This document shows, piece after piece, positions 9,175 through 18,225 of a stretch of DNA of 64,000 nucleotides; positions within the stretch are counted from its first letter, which is position 1; the number at the start of each line of letters is the position of its first letter. A program made the translations under genes and the position numbers. The stretch is from JADHLJ01 sp038146985 (GTDB taxonomy: Bacteria; Pseudomonadota; Alphaproteobacteria; Thalassobaculales; Thalassobaculaceae), in assembly GCA_038146985.1 (NCBI GenBank), contig JAYQSQ010000019.1, forward strand, positions 83,016 through 147,015. Reading direction: 5' to 3'. The notes under the pieces were generated by a model. That model made no database searches. It was not told the origin of the DNA and saw only the letters and a program-made list of their open reading frames with translations.

Positions 9175-9999
9175 ATGCGCAAGCTCGGCATCATCGCCGG
9201 AGGCGGCACCTTGCCTGGGCGGATCGCCGATACCCATGCCGGTGCCGGCGGCGGCGTGTTCATGATCGCTTTCGAAGGCATCACGCCTCAGGAGACCGTC
9301 GAGGGGCGCGACCATGCCTGGGTACGCCTTGGTCGCATTCAAGACGCCATGGACGCCATGCGTTCCGCCGGTGTCGAGGATGTGGTCATGGCCGGGCCGA
9401 TCAAGCGGCCGGCACTTTCCTCCCTGGATCTCGATGGTCGCGGCGCCAGGCTGCTGTTCCGGGCCGGGCGGAAGGCCTTCGGGGATGACGGACTGCTGTC
9501 GACGATCGTCGCTGAAATCGAGACCGACGGCTTCAAGGTCGTCGCGGTCGACGACATCCTGGGCGGTGTCCTGGCGCGGGAGGGCTTGATCGCGGGGCCG
9601 GAGCCGGACCCGGTGGCGAAAGCCGATATCCGGCGCGGAACCGACGTGCTGAAGCACCTGGGGCCTGTCGATGTCGGCCAGGGCATCGCCGTCCAGGAAG
9701 GGCTGGTTCTCGCGGTCGAGGCGATCGAGGGAACCGACGCGATGATTGAGAGAGCCGGCCGGCTGGCGCGGGAAGGCGCCGGACCGATCCTCGTCAAGAT
9801 CAGCAAGCCCGGCCAGGAACGCCGCGCCGACATGCCGACCGTCGGGCCGATGACGGTAACCAAGGCCCGGGCAGCCGGATTCCGCGGCATTGCCGTCGAG
9901 GCCGGGTCCACGCTGCTGCTGGAGGCGGATCAGGTGCGGGCCCTGGCCGACGAGGCCGGGCTGTTCGTGATCGGCATCGATATCGGCGGGAAGGCATGA
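9175..9999 (+). CDS. lpxI: UDP-2,3-diacylglucosamine pyrophosphatase LpxI
   Basis: This 274-residue protein begins with KLGIIAGGGTLPGRIA, typical of the DUF1009/LpxI family, and ends with an LpxI-type domain containing KPGQERRADMPTVG. It hydrolyses UDP-2,3-diacylglucosamine to lipid X. Alphaproteobacteria use LpxI instead of the unrelated LpxH of gammaproteobacteria, so the gene is a taxonomic marker as well as the expected step between lpxA and lpxB. It overlaps lpxB by 4 bases (ATGA). Confidence 0.95.
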   Translation: MRKLGIIAGGGTLPGRIADTHAGAGGGVFMIAFEGITPQETVEGRDHAWVRLGRIQDAMDAMRSAGVEDVVMAGPIKRPALSSLDLDGRGARLLFRAGRKAFGDDGLLSTIVAEIETDGFKVVAVDDILGGVLAREGLIAGPEPDPVAKADIRRGTDVLKHLGPVDVGQGIAVQEGLVLAVEAIEGTDAMIERAGRLAREGAGPILVKISKPGQERRADMPTVGPMTVTKARAAGFRGIAVEAGSTLLLEADQVRALADEAGLFVIGIDIGGKA

Positions 10000-11207
10000 C
10001 AACCCTCGATCCGGATGCCGACGCGGCTGGACCTCTGTTTTACATCATCGCCGGAGAGGCTTCGGGTGATGTGCTCGGCGCGGGGCTGATGCGCGGATTG
10101 CGAACCTTAACGCAAGGACGCGCACGGTTTGCCGGTGTCGGCGGTGACCGGATGGCCGAAGAGGGGCTCGCCAGCCTGTTCCCGATTTCCGAGATGGCGG
10201 TGATGGGGGTCTTCGAGATCCTGCCGCATGCAAGGCATCTGCTCGGCCGGGTGAGGGAGACGGTCGAGGATGTCGCCCGGCTGCAACCGGCGGCGCTGAT
10301 TACGATCGACTCCAAGGCCTTCACCATGCGGGTGGCGCGCCGATTGCGCAAACGGCGGGAGGCCGGCTCTCCCGTGATCCCACTGATCCATATGGTGGCG
10401 CCGACGGTCTGGGCCTGGCGTCCCGGGCGGGCCAAGGTGATTTCGCGGTTTCTCGATCATCTGCTGGTCCTGTTTCCCTTTGAGCCGCCGTATTTCGAGC
10501 GCCACGGGCTGGCGACGACCTTCATCGGCCATCCGGCGGTCGACCAGCCGGACGGCGATGGCCGAGCGTTTCGCGGCCGCTTCGCCATCCCAGACGACGC
10601 GACGGTGATTGCCGTACTGCCCGGCTCGCGGCCAGGCGAGGTCAAGCGCCTGTTGCCGGTTTTCGGCCGGACGGTGGAACGGCTACGCACGCGCTATCCG
10701 AAACTTCACGCGGTCATCCCGACGGTTTCCGTCGTCGCCGATCAGGTCGAAGCGGGCGTCGCCGATTGGAAGACGCCGGTGACTGTCGTGCGGGACGCCC
10801 GGTACAAGGCCGATGCCTTTGCCGCCGCCGACGTCGCGCTTGCGACCTCGGGGACCGTGACCCTGGAATTGAGCCTTGCGAAGGTGCCGGCGGTGGTGGC
10901 CTATCGGGTCAATCCGCTCACCGTGCCGATCGGACACCTGCTGGTGAACCGGGATTCGGTGATCCTCACCAACCGGATCCTGGAACGCCAGATCCTGCCG
11001 CTGTTCATCCAGAGCGAATGCACGCCTGAACGCCTTGGCCTCGCGGTCACACGGCTGCTGGATGACAAGACGGCCAGGGCCGAGCAGATCGCGGCGGCGG
11101 ACGAGGTGCGCCGGTTGCTGAGAGCGGCCGACGAGCCGGCCTCGATCACTGCGGCGCGCGCGGTGCTGCGGGCGATCGGGATGGCGGTTGAGGGCGACGA
11201 AGGTTGA
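9996..11207 (+). CDS. lpxB: Lipid-A-disaccharide synthase
   Basis: This 403-residue GT19 glycosyltransferase has IIAGEASGDVLGAGLM at residues ~11-26, VAPTVWAWRPGR-K near residue 135, and VLPGSRPGEVKRL near residue 204, all LpxB hallmarks. It joins lipid X to UDP-diacylglucosamine at the inner membrane. It is the last gene of the envelope operon; the next gene lies on the opposite strand, converging on it after 187 bases in which no convincing terminator was found. Confidence 0.96.
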   Translation: MTTLDPDADAAGPLFYIIAGEASGDVLGAGLMRGLRTLTQGRARFAGVGGDRMAEEGLASLFPISEMAVMGVFEILPHARHLLGRVRETVEDVARLQPAALITIDSKAFTMRVARRLRKRREAGSPVIPLIHMVAPTVWAWRPGRAKVISRFLDHLLVLFPFEPPYFERHGLATTFIGHPAVDQPDGDGRAFRGRFAIPDDATVIAVLPGSRPGEVKRLLPVFGRTVERLRTRYPKLHAVIPTVSVVADQVEAGVADWKTPVTVVRDARYKADAFAAADVALATSGTVTLELSLAKVPAVVAYRVNPLTVPIGHLLVNRDSVILTNRILERQILPLFIQSECTPERLGLAVTRLLDDKTARAEQIAAADEVRRLLRAADEPASITAARAVLRAIGMAVEGDEG

Positions 11208-11394
11208 TCGGTTCGGGCGGCTCATATGCCGTCGCCCTGGCGCAAGGCAAGGCCTGGTCCAGCCTTTTCCACCTGATTTGTTCAGTTCTTCATCGGTCTT
11301 TTCACGCTGACCGTTCCGCGTCTTGGCCCTGCCTTATGCCAGGGCGACGATCTTATTGGAATGTTCTAAAGCACCATTCTTGGCCGAATTTCAA

Positions 11395-12927
11395 CTACTC
11401 CGCAGCGACCGGCGTTTCCGGCTTAGGCATGCGGACCAGCATGATCAGCGGGATTACCGAGAAGGCCAGGGCCGCATAGAGATAGAACGCGTTGATATAA
11501 CCGATCATCCGCGACTGGCGTGAAATTTCCCCGGAAAGCCGCATGAGTTCGGACTCGCTTTCCGGCACCGGCGCGCCTTTCAGGGCCATCACCGAGCTGG
11601 ACTCCCCGAAAATCGATATGAACCCCGTGAGATCCGCATAGCTCATGGAGGAGGACTGGATCACCAGGGCGATGGTCAGCGAGATCGAGATCGAACTGCC
11701 GATGTTGCGCACCAGGTGGAAAAACGCGCTGCCCTCGTTCAGTTTGCTTTTGTCGAGGGTTGAGAAGGTGATCAGGGTCAGCGGGACCCATACGAAGCCG
11801 ACGCCGAGCCCTGCCAGCGCGTTGGTCCAGGCAAGCTCGAACGCCGAGAGGTTGATGTCGAAGGCGCCCATATAGGTCCCGGCAATACCTTGCAGCAGAA
11901 AGCCGATGGACAGGATGACCCGGGGGTCGAACCAGCGGTTGATAAACGCGAGCAACGTCGATCCCGACAACGTGCCGAGCCCGCGCAGGGCCAGGAACAG
12001 ACCGATCTCGTTCTCTGGATAGTTCTGCAGGCCCTGCATCATCGGCGGATAGAGGATCAGGGGCGTCCATAAGACCATGCCGAACAGGAAGGTGATCATG
12101 ATCCCGAGCGCGTAGTTGCGGTCCATCAGGATGCGCGGGTCGAGGAACGGCTGCTTGGTGGTGAAGGTATGGGCGATGAAGATGTACAGCCCGCCGAGCG
12201 CGATCAGGCCTTCAAGCACGATCTCCGGAGAGTCGAACCAGTCCTGGCGCTGGCCCCGGTCCAGCATCAGTTGCAGCGCCGCGATCCCGATCGAGAGCGA
12301 GATCAGGCCGGTCCAGTCAAGCCGCGTCGCCGGCGCCTTCTTGCGATCGTCGATGACCGCGACGATGAGCGTTATCGCCAATATTCCGAACGGCACAAGC
12401 AGGAAGAACACCCAGCGCCAGCCCAACTCCTCCGAGAGATAGCCGCCGACGGTCGGCCCGATGATCGGCCCGAACACCACGCCCATGCCGAAGATCGCCG
12501 TGGCGGTGCCGTGCTCCTCGCGTGGGAAGATGTCCAGGATCATCGCCATGCAGACCGGCACCAGCGGCGCCCCGAACCCGCCTTGCAGGATGCGGAAGAA
12601 CACCAGCTGTTCCAGGTTCTGCGCGACCCCGCAGCAGACCGACGCGATGGTGAAGCCGATAGAGCAATAGAGCATCAGGCTGCGTCGGCTGAACCGCGAG
12701 GCCAGCCAGCCCGAGGCCGGGGTGACGACGGCGGTGGCGACGATGTTGAAGGTCACGACCAGCGCGATCTGGTCGACCGTCGCCGCGAAGGTTCCCTGCA
12801 TCTTCGGCAGCGCCACATTCGCGATCATCACCGTCATCGTGTACAGCATGGTGACGAAGGTCAGCGTCGCCAGCACGATGTAGCGGCGGAGAATCGAATT
12901 CGGTTCCGTGGCGGCGTGGTCGGTCAA
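11395..12927 (-). CDS. DHA2-family MFS drug/solute exporter (EmrB-like)
   Basis: This 510-residue protein has about 14 hydrophobic segments. The MFS loop motif GWLASRFSRRSLML follows TM2, and the DHA2-type motif C pattern GPIIGPTVGGYLSEELGWRW lies in TM5. It should be a proton-driven efflux pump in the inner membrane. No membrane-fusion partner (EmrA/HlyD) is adjacent, so partner and substrate are unknown. It is convergent with lpxB and points away from the monooxygenase gene at 13205, which is on the same strand 277 bases upstream, so it may be co-expressed with that cluster. Confidence 0.88.
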   Translation of the reverse strand: MTDHAATEPNSILRRYIVLATLTFVTMLYTMTVMIANVALPKMQGTFAATVDQIALVVTFNIVATAVVTPASGWLASRFSRRSLMLYCSIGFTIASVCCGVAQNLEQLVFFRILQGGFGAPLVPVCMAMILDIFPREEHGTATAIFGMGVVFGPIIGPTVGGYLSEELGWRWVFFLLVPFGILAITLIVAVIDDRKKAPATRLDWTGLISLSIGIAALQLMLDRGQRQDWFDSPEIVLEGLIALGGLYIFIAHTFTTKQPFLDPRILMDRNYALGIMITFLFGMVLWTPLILYPPMMQGLQNYPENEIGLFLALRGLGTLSGSTLLAFINRWFDPRVILSIGFLLQGIAGTYMGAFDINLSAFELAWTNALAGLGVGFVWVPLTLITFSTLDKSKLNEGSAFFHLVRNIGSSISISLTIALVIQSSSMSYADLTGFISIFGESSSVMALKGAPVPESESELMRLSGEISRQSRMIGYINAFYLYAALAFSVIPLIMLVRMPKPETPVAAE

Positions 12928-13045
12928 GGCTCGGGATCGGCAAGGTTTGGGCGCACAAGGGTTTGAAGGCTCATTTTCGCACGGATTTCATCGGCTGTCG
13001 CGGGCAGCGGGCAGGGGCCGCTCTACAGGCCTCCAAGAACCGAAT

Positions 13046-13063
13046 CCCCGGCGAAAGCCGGGG
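13046..13063. repeat. REP-like hairpin, perfect 7-bp stem
   Basis: CCCCGGC (13046-13052), loop GAAA, GCCGGGG (13057-13063): a perfect stem with a GNRA-type loop. It resembles the extragenic palindromes (CCCGGCGAAAGCCGGG type) common in alphaproteobacterial intergenic DNA. It lies in the 277-base gap between the exporter and the monooxygenase gene, where no coding potential was seen. Confidence 0.7.
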
Positions 13064-13164
13064 CCTATTCCGCCGTCCCCTTGGGGCGAGGCGACGGTTT
13101 GACGACGTCACGGATCGGCCAAAATGATCGACTGACCGTCGCAATGTTCCGCTCGCGGCATGGG

Positions 13165-13182
13165 CCCTGGATTTCGCCAGGG
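13165..13182. repeat. REP-like hairpin, second copy in opposite orientation
   Basis: CCCTGG (13165-13170), loop ATTTCG, CCAGGG (13177-13182). The surrounding bases (TGG before, GATACCGGCGG after) read like the opposite orientation of the element at 13046. The two together form an inverted pair about 100 bases apart. The stem is one base pair shorter and less GC-rich than the first. Confidence 0.5.
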
Positions 13183-13204
13183 ATACCGGCGGAGACGGTG
13201 CTCG

Positions 13205-14440
13205 CTACTCCGCCGCGGTCTTCTTCAGATCGGTGGAGTAGTTGAGATGCACCGGGGCATTGGTCTCGAACGGGCTGTCGAGGCCGAGTTCCTTGCCCAT
13301 TTCGCGGACTGCCGGGAAGACCTCCTCGCCGAGCAGGCGGATGCAGGTCATGGCATCCTCATGCGAGACCGTGCCGTCATTGCCCCAGACCGCGTAGATG
13401 CTGGGCCGGGTCTCCTCCAGCACGCGGCGGATCTTCGGCAGCACCGTTTTCGGGGTGCCGCAGATGATCCGGCCCTGCTCGACCTGTTCCTCGAAGGTGG
13501 TGAGCCCGCGCGGATTGGAGCGCCGGCCGATGGAGAACTCGACGAAGGCGCGGCGGTTGCCCGGCGAGGAATAGCCCGCCGGCGCCGCCCAGCTTGGATG
13601 CGCGAGGCCGGTGAACTCACCCTGCATCCAGCGGAACTGCTTGGCGTTCTCGATCGCCTTTTCCTCGGTCTCGGCGACATGAAGCTGCTGAAGGTAGCCG
13701 CGGTTCTCGGGACCGGCGGTATAGCCTTGGCGCTCGGCCTCCTCGTCATAGATCTTCCAGATGTCCTTGGTGCTCTCGATCGAGGTGTTCAGCGCGATGT
13801 AGGGATAGCGCTGTTGGGCCGCCCAGATGATCGTCTCGCGCGATATCACGCCGGGGACCCAGACGCGCGGATAGGGCTTCTGCAGCGGCACCGCCCAGGG
13901 ATTGACCACCCGGTTCTGGTAATGCGTGCCCTCGAAGCGGAACGGCCCCTCGCGGGTCCAGGCCTGGACTATGAGATCATGCGCCTCCTCGAAGCGCTCG
14001 CGGTTGAAGGCGGGATTGACGCCGGCAGCGAGCTGTTCCTGGCCGCCGCCGCGCACGAAGCCCGAGACCAGCCTGCCCTTGGAGATCATGTCGATCATCG
14101 CCAGTTCCTCGGCCAGCCGCACCGGGTTCTCGGCCAGGGGCAGCGGGTTGCCGAGCATGACGATCTTCACGTTCTCGGTGATCGCGGCCAGGATTGAGGC
14201 GAAGACATTGGCCTTGGCCTGCATGCAGAACGGGGCGTTGTGATGCTCGTTCAGCATGATGCCGTCGATGCCGACCTTGTCCGCCAGCTTGTACTCCTCA
14301 ATGTACTCGTTGTAGAGCCGGCTGCCGTCGACGGGGTTGAAGTGCTTGTTCGAAAACATCAGCGCGGTCGCGCCGAATTTCAGCCCTTCCTCGGCGGGGT
14401 AAGCGGACATCGGCTGTTCGGTGAAATACATCAGATGCAT
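13205..14440 (-). CDS. LLM-class flavin-dependent monooxygenase (bacterial luciferase family)
   Basis: This 411-residue TIM-barrel protein matches the luciferase-like group: MLNEHHNAPFCMQ near residue 61, KIVMLGNPLPLAENPVRLAEE near residue 93, and SKGRLVSGFVRGGGQE near residue 122. Such enzymes use FMNH2 and O2 to oxidise organic substrates. The reductase partner is not in this region. It lies 30 bases downstream of the alpha/beta hydrolase on the same strand, almost certainly one transcript, so the pair probably acts on one compound. Substrate unknown. Confidence 0.85.
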   Translation of the reverse strand: MHLMYFTEQPMSAYPAEEGLKFGATALMFSNKHFNPVDGSRLYNEYIEEYKLADKVGIDGIMLNEHHNAPFCMQAKANVFASILAAITENVKIVMLGNPLPLAENPVRLAEELAMIDMISKGRLVSGFVRGGGQEQLAAGVNPAFNRERFEEAHDLIVQAWTREGPFRFEGTHYQNRVVNPWAVPLQKPYPRVWVPGVISRETIIWAAQQRYPYIALNTSIESTKDIWKIYDEEAERQGYTAGPENRGYLQQLHVAETEEKAIENAKQFRWMQGEFTGLAHPSWAAPAGYSSPGNRRAFVEFSIGRRSNPRGLTTFEEQVEQGRIICGTPKTVLPKIRRVLEETRPSIYAVWGNDGTVSHEDAMTCIRLLGEEVFPAVREMGKELGLDSPFETNAPVHLNYSTDLKKTAAE

Positions 14441-14470
14441 CGTCGTACTCCCTCTTAAGGGCGCGCGGCC

Positions 14471-15256
14471 TCAGCCGGCGATGAAGTCGGTGACCAGACG
14501 GGCAAGCTCGGCCGGTTTCTCCAGATCCACGTAATGGCCGCAGGACTTAATGGTTTCCAGGCGCGCGTTGGGCAGCCGGTCCATATAGATGTCACCGGCA
14601 TTGCGCGGCACGATTCTGTCGTCGTCGCCCCAGACCACCAGCGACGGCGCGGTCACCGCGCCCAGCAGATGCGGTAGGGTCTGGCTGTACATGTACGGCT
14701 TCCAGGCGATGCGGAAGTTCATCTCGCGGCAGATTTCCCACTCCACCACCAGATCGGTCGGCGGTTCCTCTCCGAAGGCGGCGGCATAAGCGGCCGGATC
14801 GTGGAACCCCGCCTTGGTGTATTCGAGATGATTGAAGAGCGCCTGGTCCATGATGAAGCCTTCCGAGGGCTTCACCCCCATGGCGCCGACCAGCACCAGC
14901 TTGTCGACCAGGTTTGGCGCCATGGTCGCCATTTCCGCCGCGATCCAGCCGCCGAAGCCGAGGCCGACCAGCGAGATCTTTTCAAGTCCCAGCGATGAGA
15001 GCAGCCAACGATGACAGACCGCGACGTCGCGTGCGCTGCGCATCCAGTCAGGGCGCTCGGAACGGCAATAGCCGGGGTGGTGCGGCACCAGCGTATCGAA
15101 CGAGCCGGCCAGCGCGTCATAGAACGGTGTGCGGTCCAGCGTGCCGATGTCGTGATGCAGGACCAGAACCGGAGCGCCGCTTCCCGCCCGCATCAGATGG
15201 ATCTTTCCGCCGGCGATGGTCTCGTCGCTGGTCTTCCAGTCGATCTTGGCGCTCAT
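14471..15256 (-). CDS. Alpha/beta-hydrolase fold protein with Gly at the nucleophile position
   Basis: This 261-residue alpha/beta hydrolase has the fold landmarks LVLHHDIG (oxyanion region), VVWGDDDRIVP (acid) and SCGHYVDLEKP (catalytic His). At the nucleophile elbow it reads VGLGFGGWIAAE, so the expected G-x-Ser-x-G is G98-L-G100-F-G102; the codon is GGC where AGC would give Ser. The start at 15256 has GGGAG 7-11 bases upstream; an in-frame GTG six codons earlier (15274) is possible. It is the promoter-proximal partner of the monooxygenase gene. Either the family has moved to nucleophile-independent chemistry or the protein is inactive as a hydrolase. Confidence 0.8.
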   Translation of the reverse strand: MSAKIDWKTSDETIAGGKIHLMRAGSGAPVLVLHHDIGTLDRTPFYDALAGSFDTLVPHHPGYCRSERPDWMRSARDVAVCHRWLLSSLGLEKISLVGLGFGGWIAAEMATMAPNLVDKLVLVGAMGVKPSEGFIMDQALFNHLEYTKAGFHDPAAYAAAFGEEPPTDLVVEWEICREMNFRIAWKPYMYSQTLPHLLGAVTAPSLVVWGDDDRIVPRNAGDIYMDRLPNARLETIKSCGHYVDLEKPAELARLVTDFIAG

Positions 15257-15375
15257 TTCCCGTCTCCCGGCCACTGCGACGGTTTTAACGCTACCCGGGG
15301 GGCGAACCGGGCGAAAGGCCGGACCGATCCGGTATCGCTTGGCATTGCATCCGTGATGGGGCCTGCCGTGGTCCC

Positions 15376-15939
15376 TTACCCTTCGATTTCCGGCACGCCC
15401 GCGCCGATATCGATATAGTACCGGCGCATCACCTTCATCACGCTCAAGGCATCTGGAGGGACTCCGCTGGCGGACCGTTCACGAGCGTTGCCCGAACAAA
15501 AATAGACCAGATTTGCCCGGCCGTCCGGGCCGCGCATCGGAAAAGCGATAGACTCCCGGGTCTGCAGACGGCCCGAAACGGTGGCCGATTGCAGGTGGAC
15601 GAGCATGCCGGCGGGATGGCCGCAGATTGCCTGAATGGCGCGCGATGCCGCCGGGCGCCGCTCCGGCTCTACGAAGTCCAAGTAGTTCCGCCCCGTCACA
15701 GGCCCTCCGTAGTGGTGGTCGACCGCGGTTCCGGCGAGGCGAAGGCGGATGATTTCCGGAGATATGATCTCGTGAATCACCAGATTCGGCAGCAGCTTGG
15801 GAATCGCTTCCGGCTTGAAAGCCTCGCGGCGGGGGATCAGATCGACCTTGGGCAGGGAAAACCAATAGTCCGCGAACAGCCGCGATCGCTCTTCGATCTC
15901 TCCAATCTGCGCAAGCGCGGTATTGGGTGCTGTAGCCAT
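15376..15939 (-). CDS. PAS_5-type PAS domain protein
   Basis: The 187-residue protein matches the alphaproteobacterial PAS_5 family: a tryptophan-containing helix (FADYWFSLPKVDLIPRREAF), then LLPNLVIHEIISPEIIRLRLAGTAV and RNYLDFVEPERR. It consists of the PAS domain only, with no output domain or membrane segment, and probably senses a small molecule or acts through protein contacts; the role is unknown. It is divergent from the monooxygenase at 16167, sharing a 227-base intergenic region, so a regulatory link is possible but not shown. Confidence 0.7.
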   Translation of the reverse strand: MATAPNTALAQIGEIEERSRLFADYWFSLPKVDLIPRREAFKPEAIPKLLPNLVIHEIISPEIIRLRLAGTAVDHHYGGPVTGRNYLDFVEPERRPAASRAIQAICGHPAGMLVHLQSATVSGRLQTRESIAFPMRGPDGRANLVYFCSGNARERSASGVPPDALSVMKVMRRYYIDIGAGVPEIEG

Positions 15940-16166
15940 TGTGTTTGGATCTTAACCTGGAAATCCGATGCCTGAAACGCCTGGTTACAGGGGCTTTCAG
16001 CGTCGTTTCCTCTCTCGCCGCGTGCGTGCCTCGCAATCCGGTTCGCGTTCGCGGGAAAACCGGTGGCGCGCGCGAGCCCCCTTGCGATATCGGTCCGTCC
16101 CGGCCTTCCGGGCCGAATGCTTTCATGGAACACTGACCCGAAATCGAAGCGATGATGGAGGCGGTC

Positions 16167-17264
16167 ATGGATATCGGCTTGCAGATGGTGTTCACCAAAT
16201 ATGGGTGCGAGGAGAGCGTCACGGACCAGCAGGTCTGGGAAGAGGAGTTGCGGATCGCCGAGATTGCCGCCGATTCAGGGTTTGATTGCCTCTGGGCGGT
16301 GGAGCATCACTTCCGCGACTATTCCTTCTGCCCCGACAATCTTCAGCTCATGGCCTATCTGACGGCGAAGTACCCGGACATTGATGTGGGGACGGCGGCG
16401 GTCATCCTTCCCTGGCAGGACCCTCTGCGTGTCGCCGAGCGCGCGGCGGTGCTGGACCAGCTTTCAGGCGGCCGGATGCGGCTTGGCATGGGGCGGGGCC
16501 TGGCGCGGCGCGAATTCGAGGGGTTCCGGACCACCATGACCGAATCCCGCGAGCGCTTCGATGAGGCCGCCGCAATGATCGTCGAGGCCCTGCGCACCGG
16601 CTGGATGGAAGGTAACGGCAAGCACTACAATCAGCCGCGCGTCGAGATCCGGCCCCGCCCGCGCTTCCCGATCGAGGAACGCCTTTATGCCGTCGCGTCC
16701 AGCGAGGATTCGGTGGTGTCCGCCGCCAAGCTCGGCGGGCGCATGGTGATGTTCGCCGACCGACCCTGGGAGAAGCGCCTGCCGCAGATCAAGCAGCATG
16801 CCCAGCTTTTCGAGGAACTTCATGGCCGGCCCGGACCGCCGCCGTTGACCGCGGATTTCTGCGTCTGCACGCCGACCATGGACGGCGCGGAGGAAAAGAG
16901 CCGCCAGTACATGGGCACCTTCGTCTATTCCAACTACGACCACTATGAGCTGCTGGGCGAGCATTTCTCGAAGATCTCCGGCTATGACAGCTATGCCGCC
17001 AAAGTCGAGGTCGCCAAGGAAGTGGGCATCGAGGGCATGGTCGATGGTTTCATGGAAGCGGCTGTCTGGGGAACGCCCGACCGCATCCTGCGGGAGTTCG
17101 AAAAACGCCGCGCCGTGATCGGTGATTTCGAGCTTGCGACTTCGTTCCGCTTCGGCGGCATCCCCCATGAGCTTGCCGAAGCGTCGATCAAGCTCTTCGC
17201 CAAGGAAGTTCTGCCGGTGCTGAAAAGCTGGAAGGACGAAGCCCGGAACGAGGCGGCGGAATAG
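16167..17264 (+). CDS. LLM-class flavin-dependent monooxygenase, second paralogue
   Basis: This 365-residue luciferase-family protein has CLWAVEHHFRDY near residue 43, AAVILPWQDPLRVAERAA near residue 76, and SGGRMRLGMGRGLARREF near residue 101. The ATG at 16167 is selected over the upstream ATG at 16152 because GGAGG at 16157-16161 sits 5 bases before it. It starts a four-gene plus-strand run with the hydrolase, amidase and ThDP enzyme; the hydrolase begins 9 bases after its stop. It is clearly diverged from the family member at 13205. Substrate unknown. Confidence 0.85.
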   Translation: MDIGLQMVFTKYGCEESVTDQQVWEEELRIAEIAADSGFDCLWAVEHHFRDYSFCPDNLQLMAYLTAKYPDIDVGTAAVILPWQDPLRVAERAAVLDQLSGGRMRLGMGRGLARREFEGFRTTMTESRERFDEAAAMIVEALRTGWMEGNGKHYNQPRVEIRPRPRFPIEERLYAVASSEDSVVSAAKLGGRMVMFADRPWEKRLPQIKQHAQLFEELHGRPGPPPLTADFCVCTPTMDGAEEKSRQYMGTFVYSNYDHYELLGEHFSKISGYDSYAAKVEVAKEVGIEGMVDGFMEAAVWGTPDRILREFEKRRAVIGDFELATSFRFGGIPHELAEASIKLFAKEVLPVLKSWKDEARNEAAE

Positions 17265-17273
17265 GGGGCGGCG

Positions 17274-18164
17274 ATGACGGACCAGGAACTGAAATCGCTT
17301 GTCGACCTGCTGACCTCGCGTCCGAGGCCGGACAATCCGACGCCGGAACTGCTGCGCGAGCGTTTCGGCAAGATCGCTGACTTTTTGCCCAAACCGGTTG
17401 ATATCACCAGCGCGCCGGTTGATGCGGGAGGCGCGCGGGGGGAATTCATTTCGGCGCCGGGCGCGGATGCCTCGCGCTGCATCTACTATCTTCATGGCGG
17501 TGGGTACGTGATCGGCAGCGTGAACACCCACCGCGTTCTCGCCTATGACCTCTCCAAGGCGTCGGGGGCGCGGGTGCTCTCGATGGAGTATCGCCTGGCG
17601 CCCGAGCATCCATTCCCGGCTGGTTTGGAGGATGCGGTCACCGGTTATCGCTGGCTGCTGGAGAGCGGGGTAAATGCCGAGCATGTGGTGATCGCTGGGG
17701 ATTCCGCCGGCGGTGGTCTCACCGTTGCGACCCTGCTGGCGCTCCGCGACCGGGGAATTGCGCTTCCTGCCGCCGCCGTCTGTTTCTCGCCTTGGGTCGA
17801 TCTGCTGGGCGAGGGCGCCTCGATGCGGACCCGCGCGGATGTCGACCCGATGGTCCAGAAGGAGCCGCTGCTCTGGTACACCGGCCTCTATATGGCGGGC
17901 GGCGATCCGAAGAACCCGCTGGCGAGCCCGCTATACGCGGATCTCTCCGGCCTGCCTCCGATCCTGATCCAGGTGGGCGACGCCGAGACCTTGCTGGATG
18001 ATTCGACGCGCCTCGAGGCGAAACTGAAAGCCGCTGGGGTCAGCGTCGAACTCCAGATCTGGGACCGGATGATCCATGTCTGGCAGCTCTTCGCCCCGGT
18101 CCTGTCCGAGGGACGCGAGGCGATCGACAAGGCGGGGGCGTTCATCTCCCGGAAGATTCGGTAG
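17274..18164 (+). CDS. Alpha/beta hydrolase, hormone-sensitive lipase (HSL/GDXG) family
   Basis: This 296-residue esterase-like protein has the HSL oxyanion motif HGGGYVIGS (from residue 74) and the nucleophile elbow GDSAGG with Ser144. The C-terminal acid and His are expected in VGDAETLLDD and RMIHVWQLFAP. It should hydrolyse short-chain esters or lactones in the cytoplasm. It is tightly coupled to the monooxygenase upstream, suggesting that it opens an ester or lactone made by Baeyer-Villiger-type or related oxidation; this is inference. Confidence 0.85.
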   Translation: MTDQELKSLVDLLTSRPRPDNPTPELLRERFGKIADFLPKPVDITSAPVDAGGARGEFISAPGADASRCIYYLHGGGYVIGSVNTHRVLAYDLSKASGARVLSMEYRLAPEHPFPAGLEDAVTGYRWLLESGVNAEHVVIAGDSAGGGLTVATLLALRDRGIALPAAAVCFSPWVDLLGEGASMRTRADVDPMVQKEPLLWYTGLYMAGGDPKNPLASPLYADLSGLPPILIQVGDAETLLDDSTRLEAKLKAAGVSVELQIWDRMIHVWQLFAPVLSEGREAIDKAGAFISRKIR

Positions 18165-18225
18165 GGGATAAGGCTGAAGTGTCTTGTTTGTAGAGTCCTT
18201 GGCCTGCTCGGGGGAATGCTAAGAC

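Noticed and set aside
8176..10002. Long minus-strand open frame antisense to lpxA/lpxI
   Set aside because: It is a shadow of the well-supported plus-strand lipid A genes; its translation is rich in His/Asp/Arg/Gly with no family motif.
11326..11345. GCCCTG/CAGGGC hairpin as terminator after lpxB
   Set aside because: Only a 6-bp stem and no U-run on either strand; not distinguishable from chance in GC-rich sequence.
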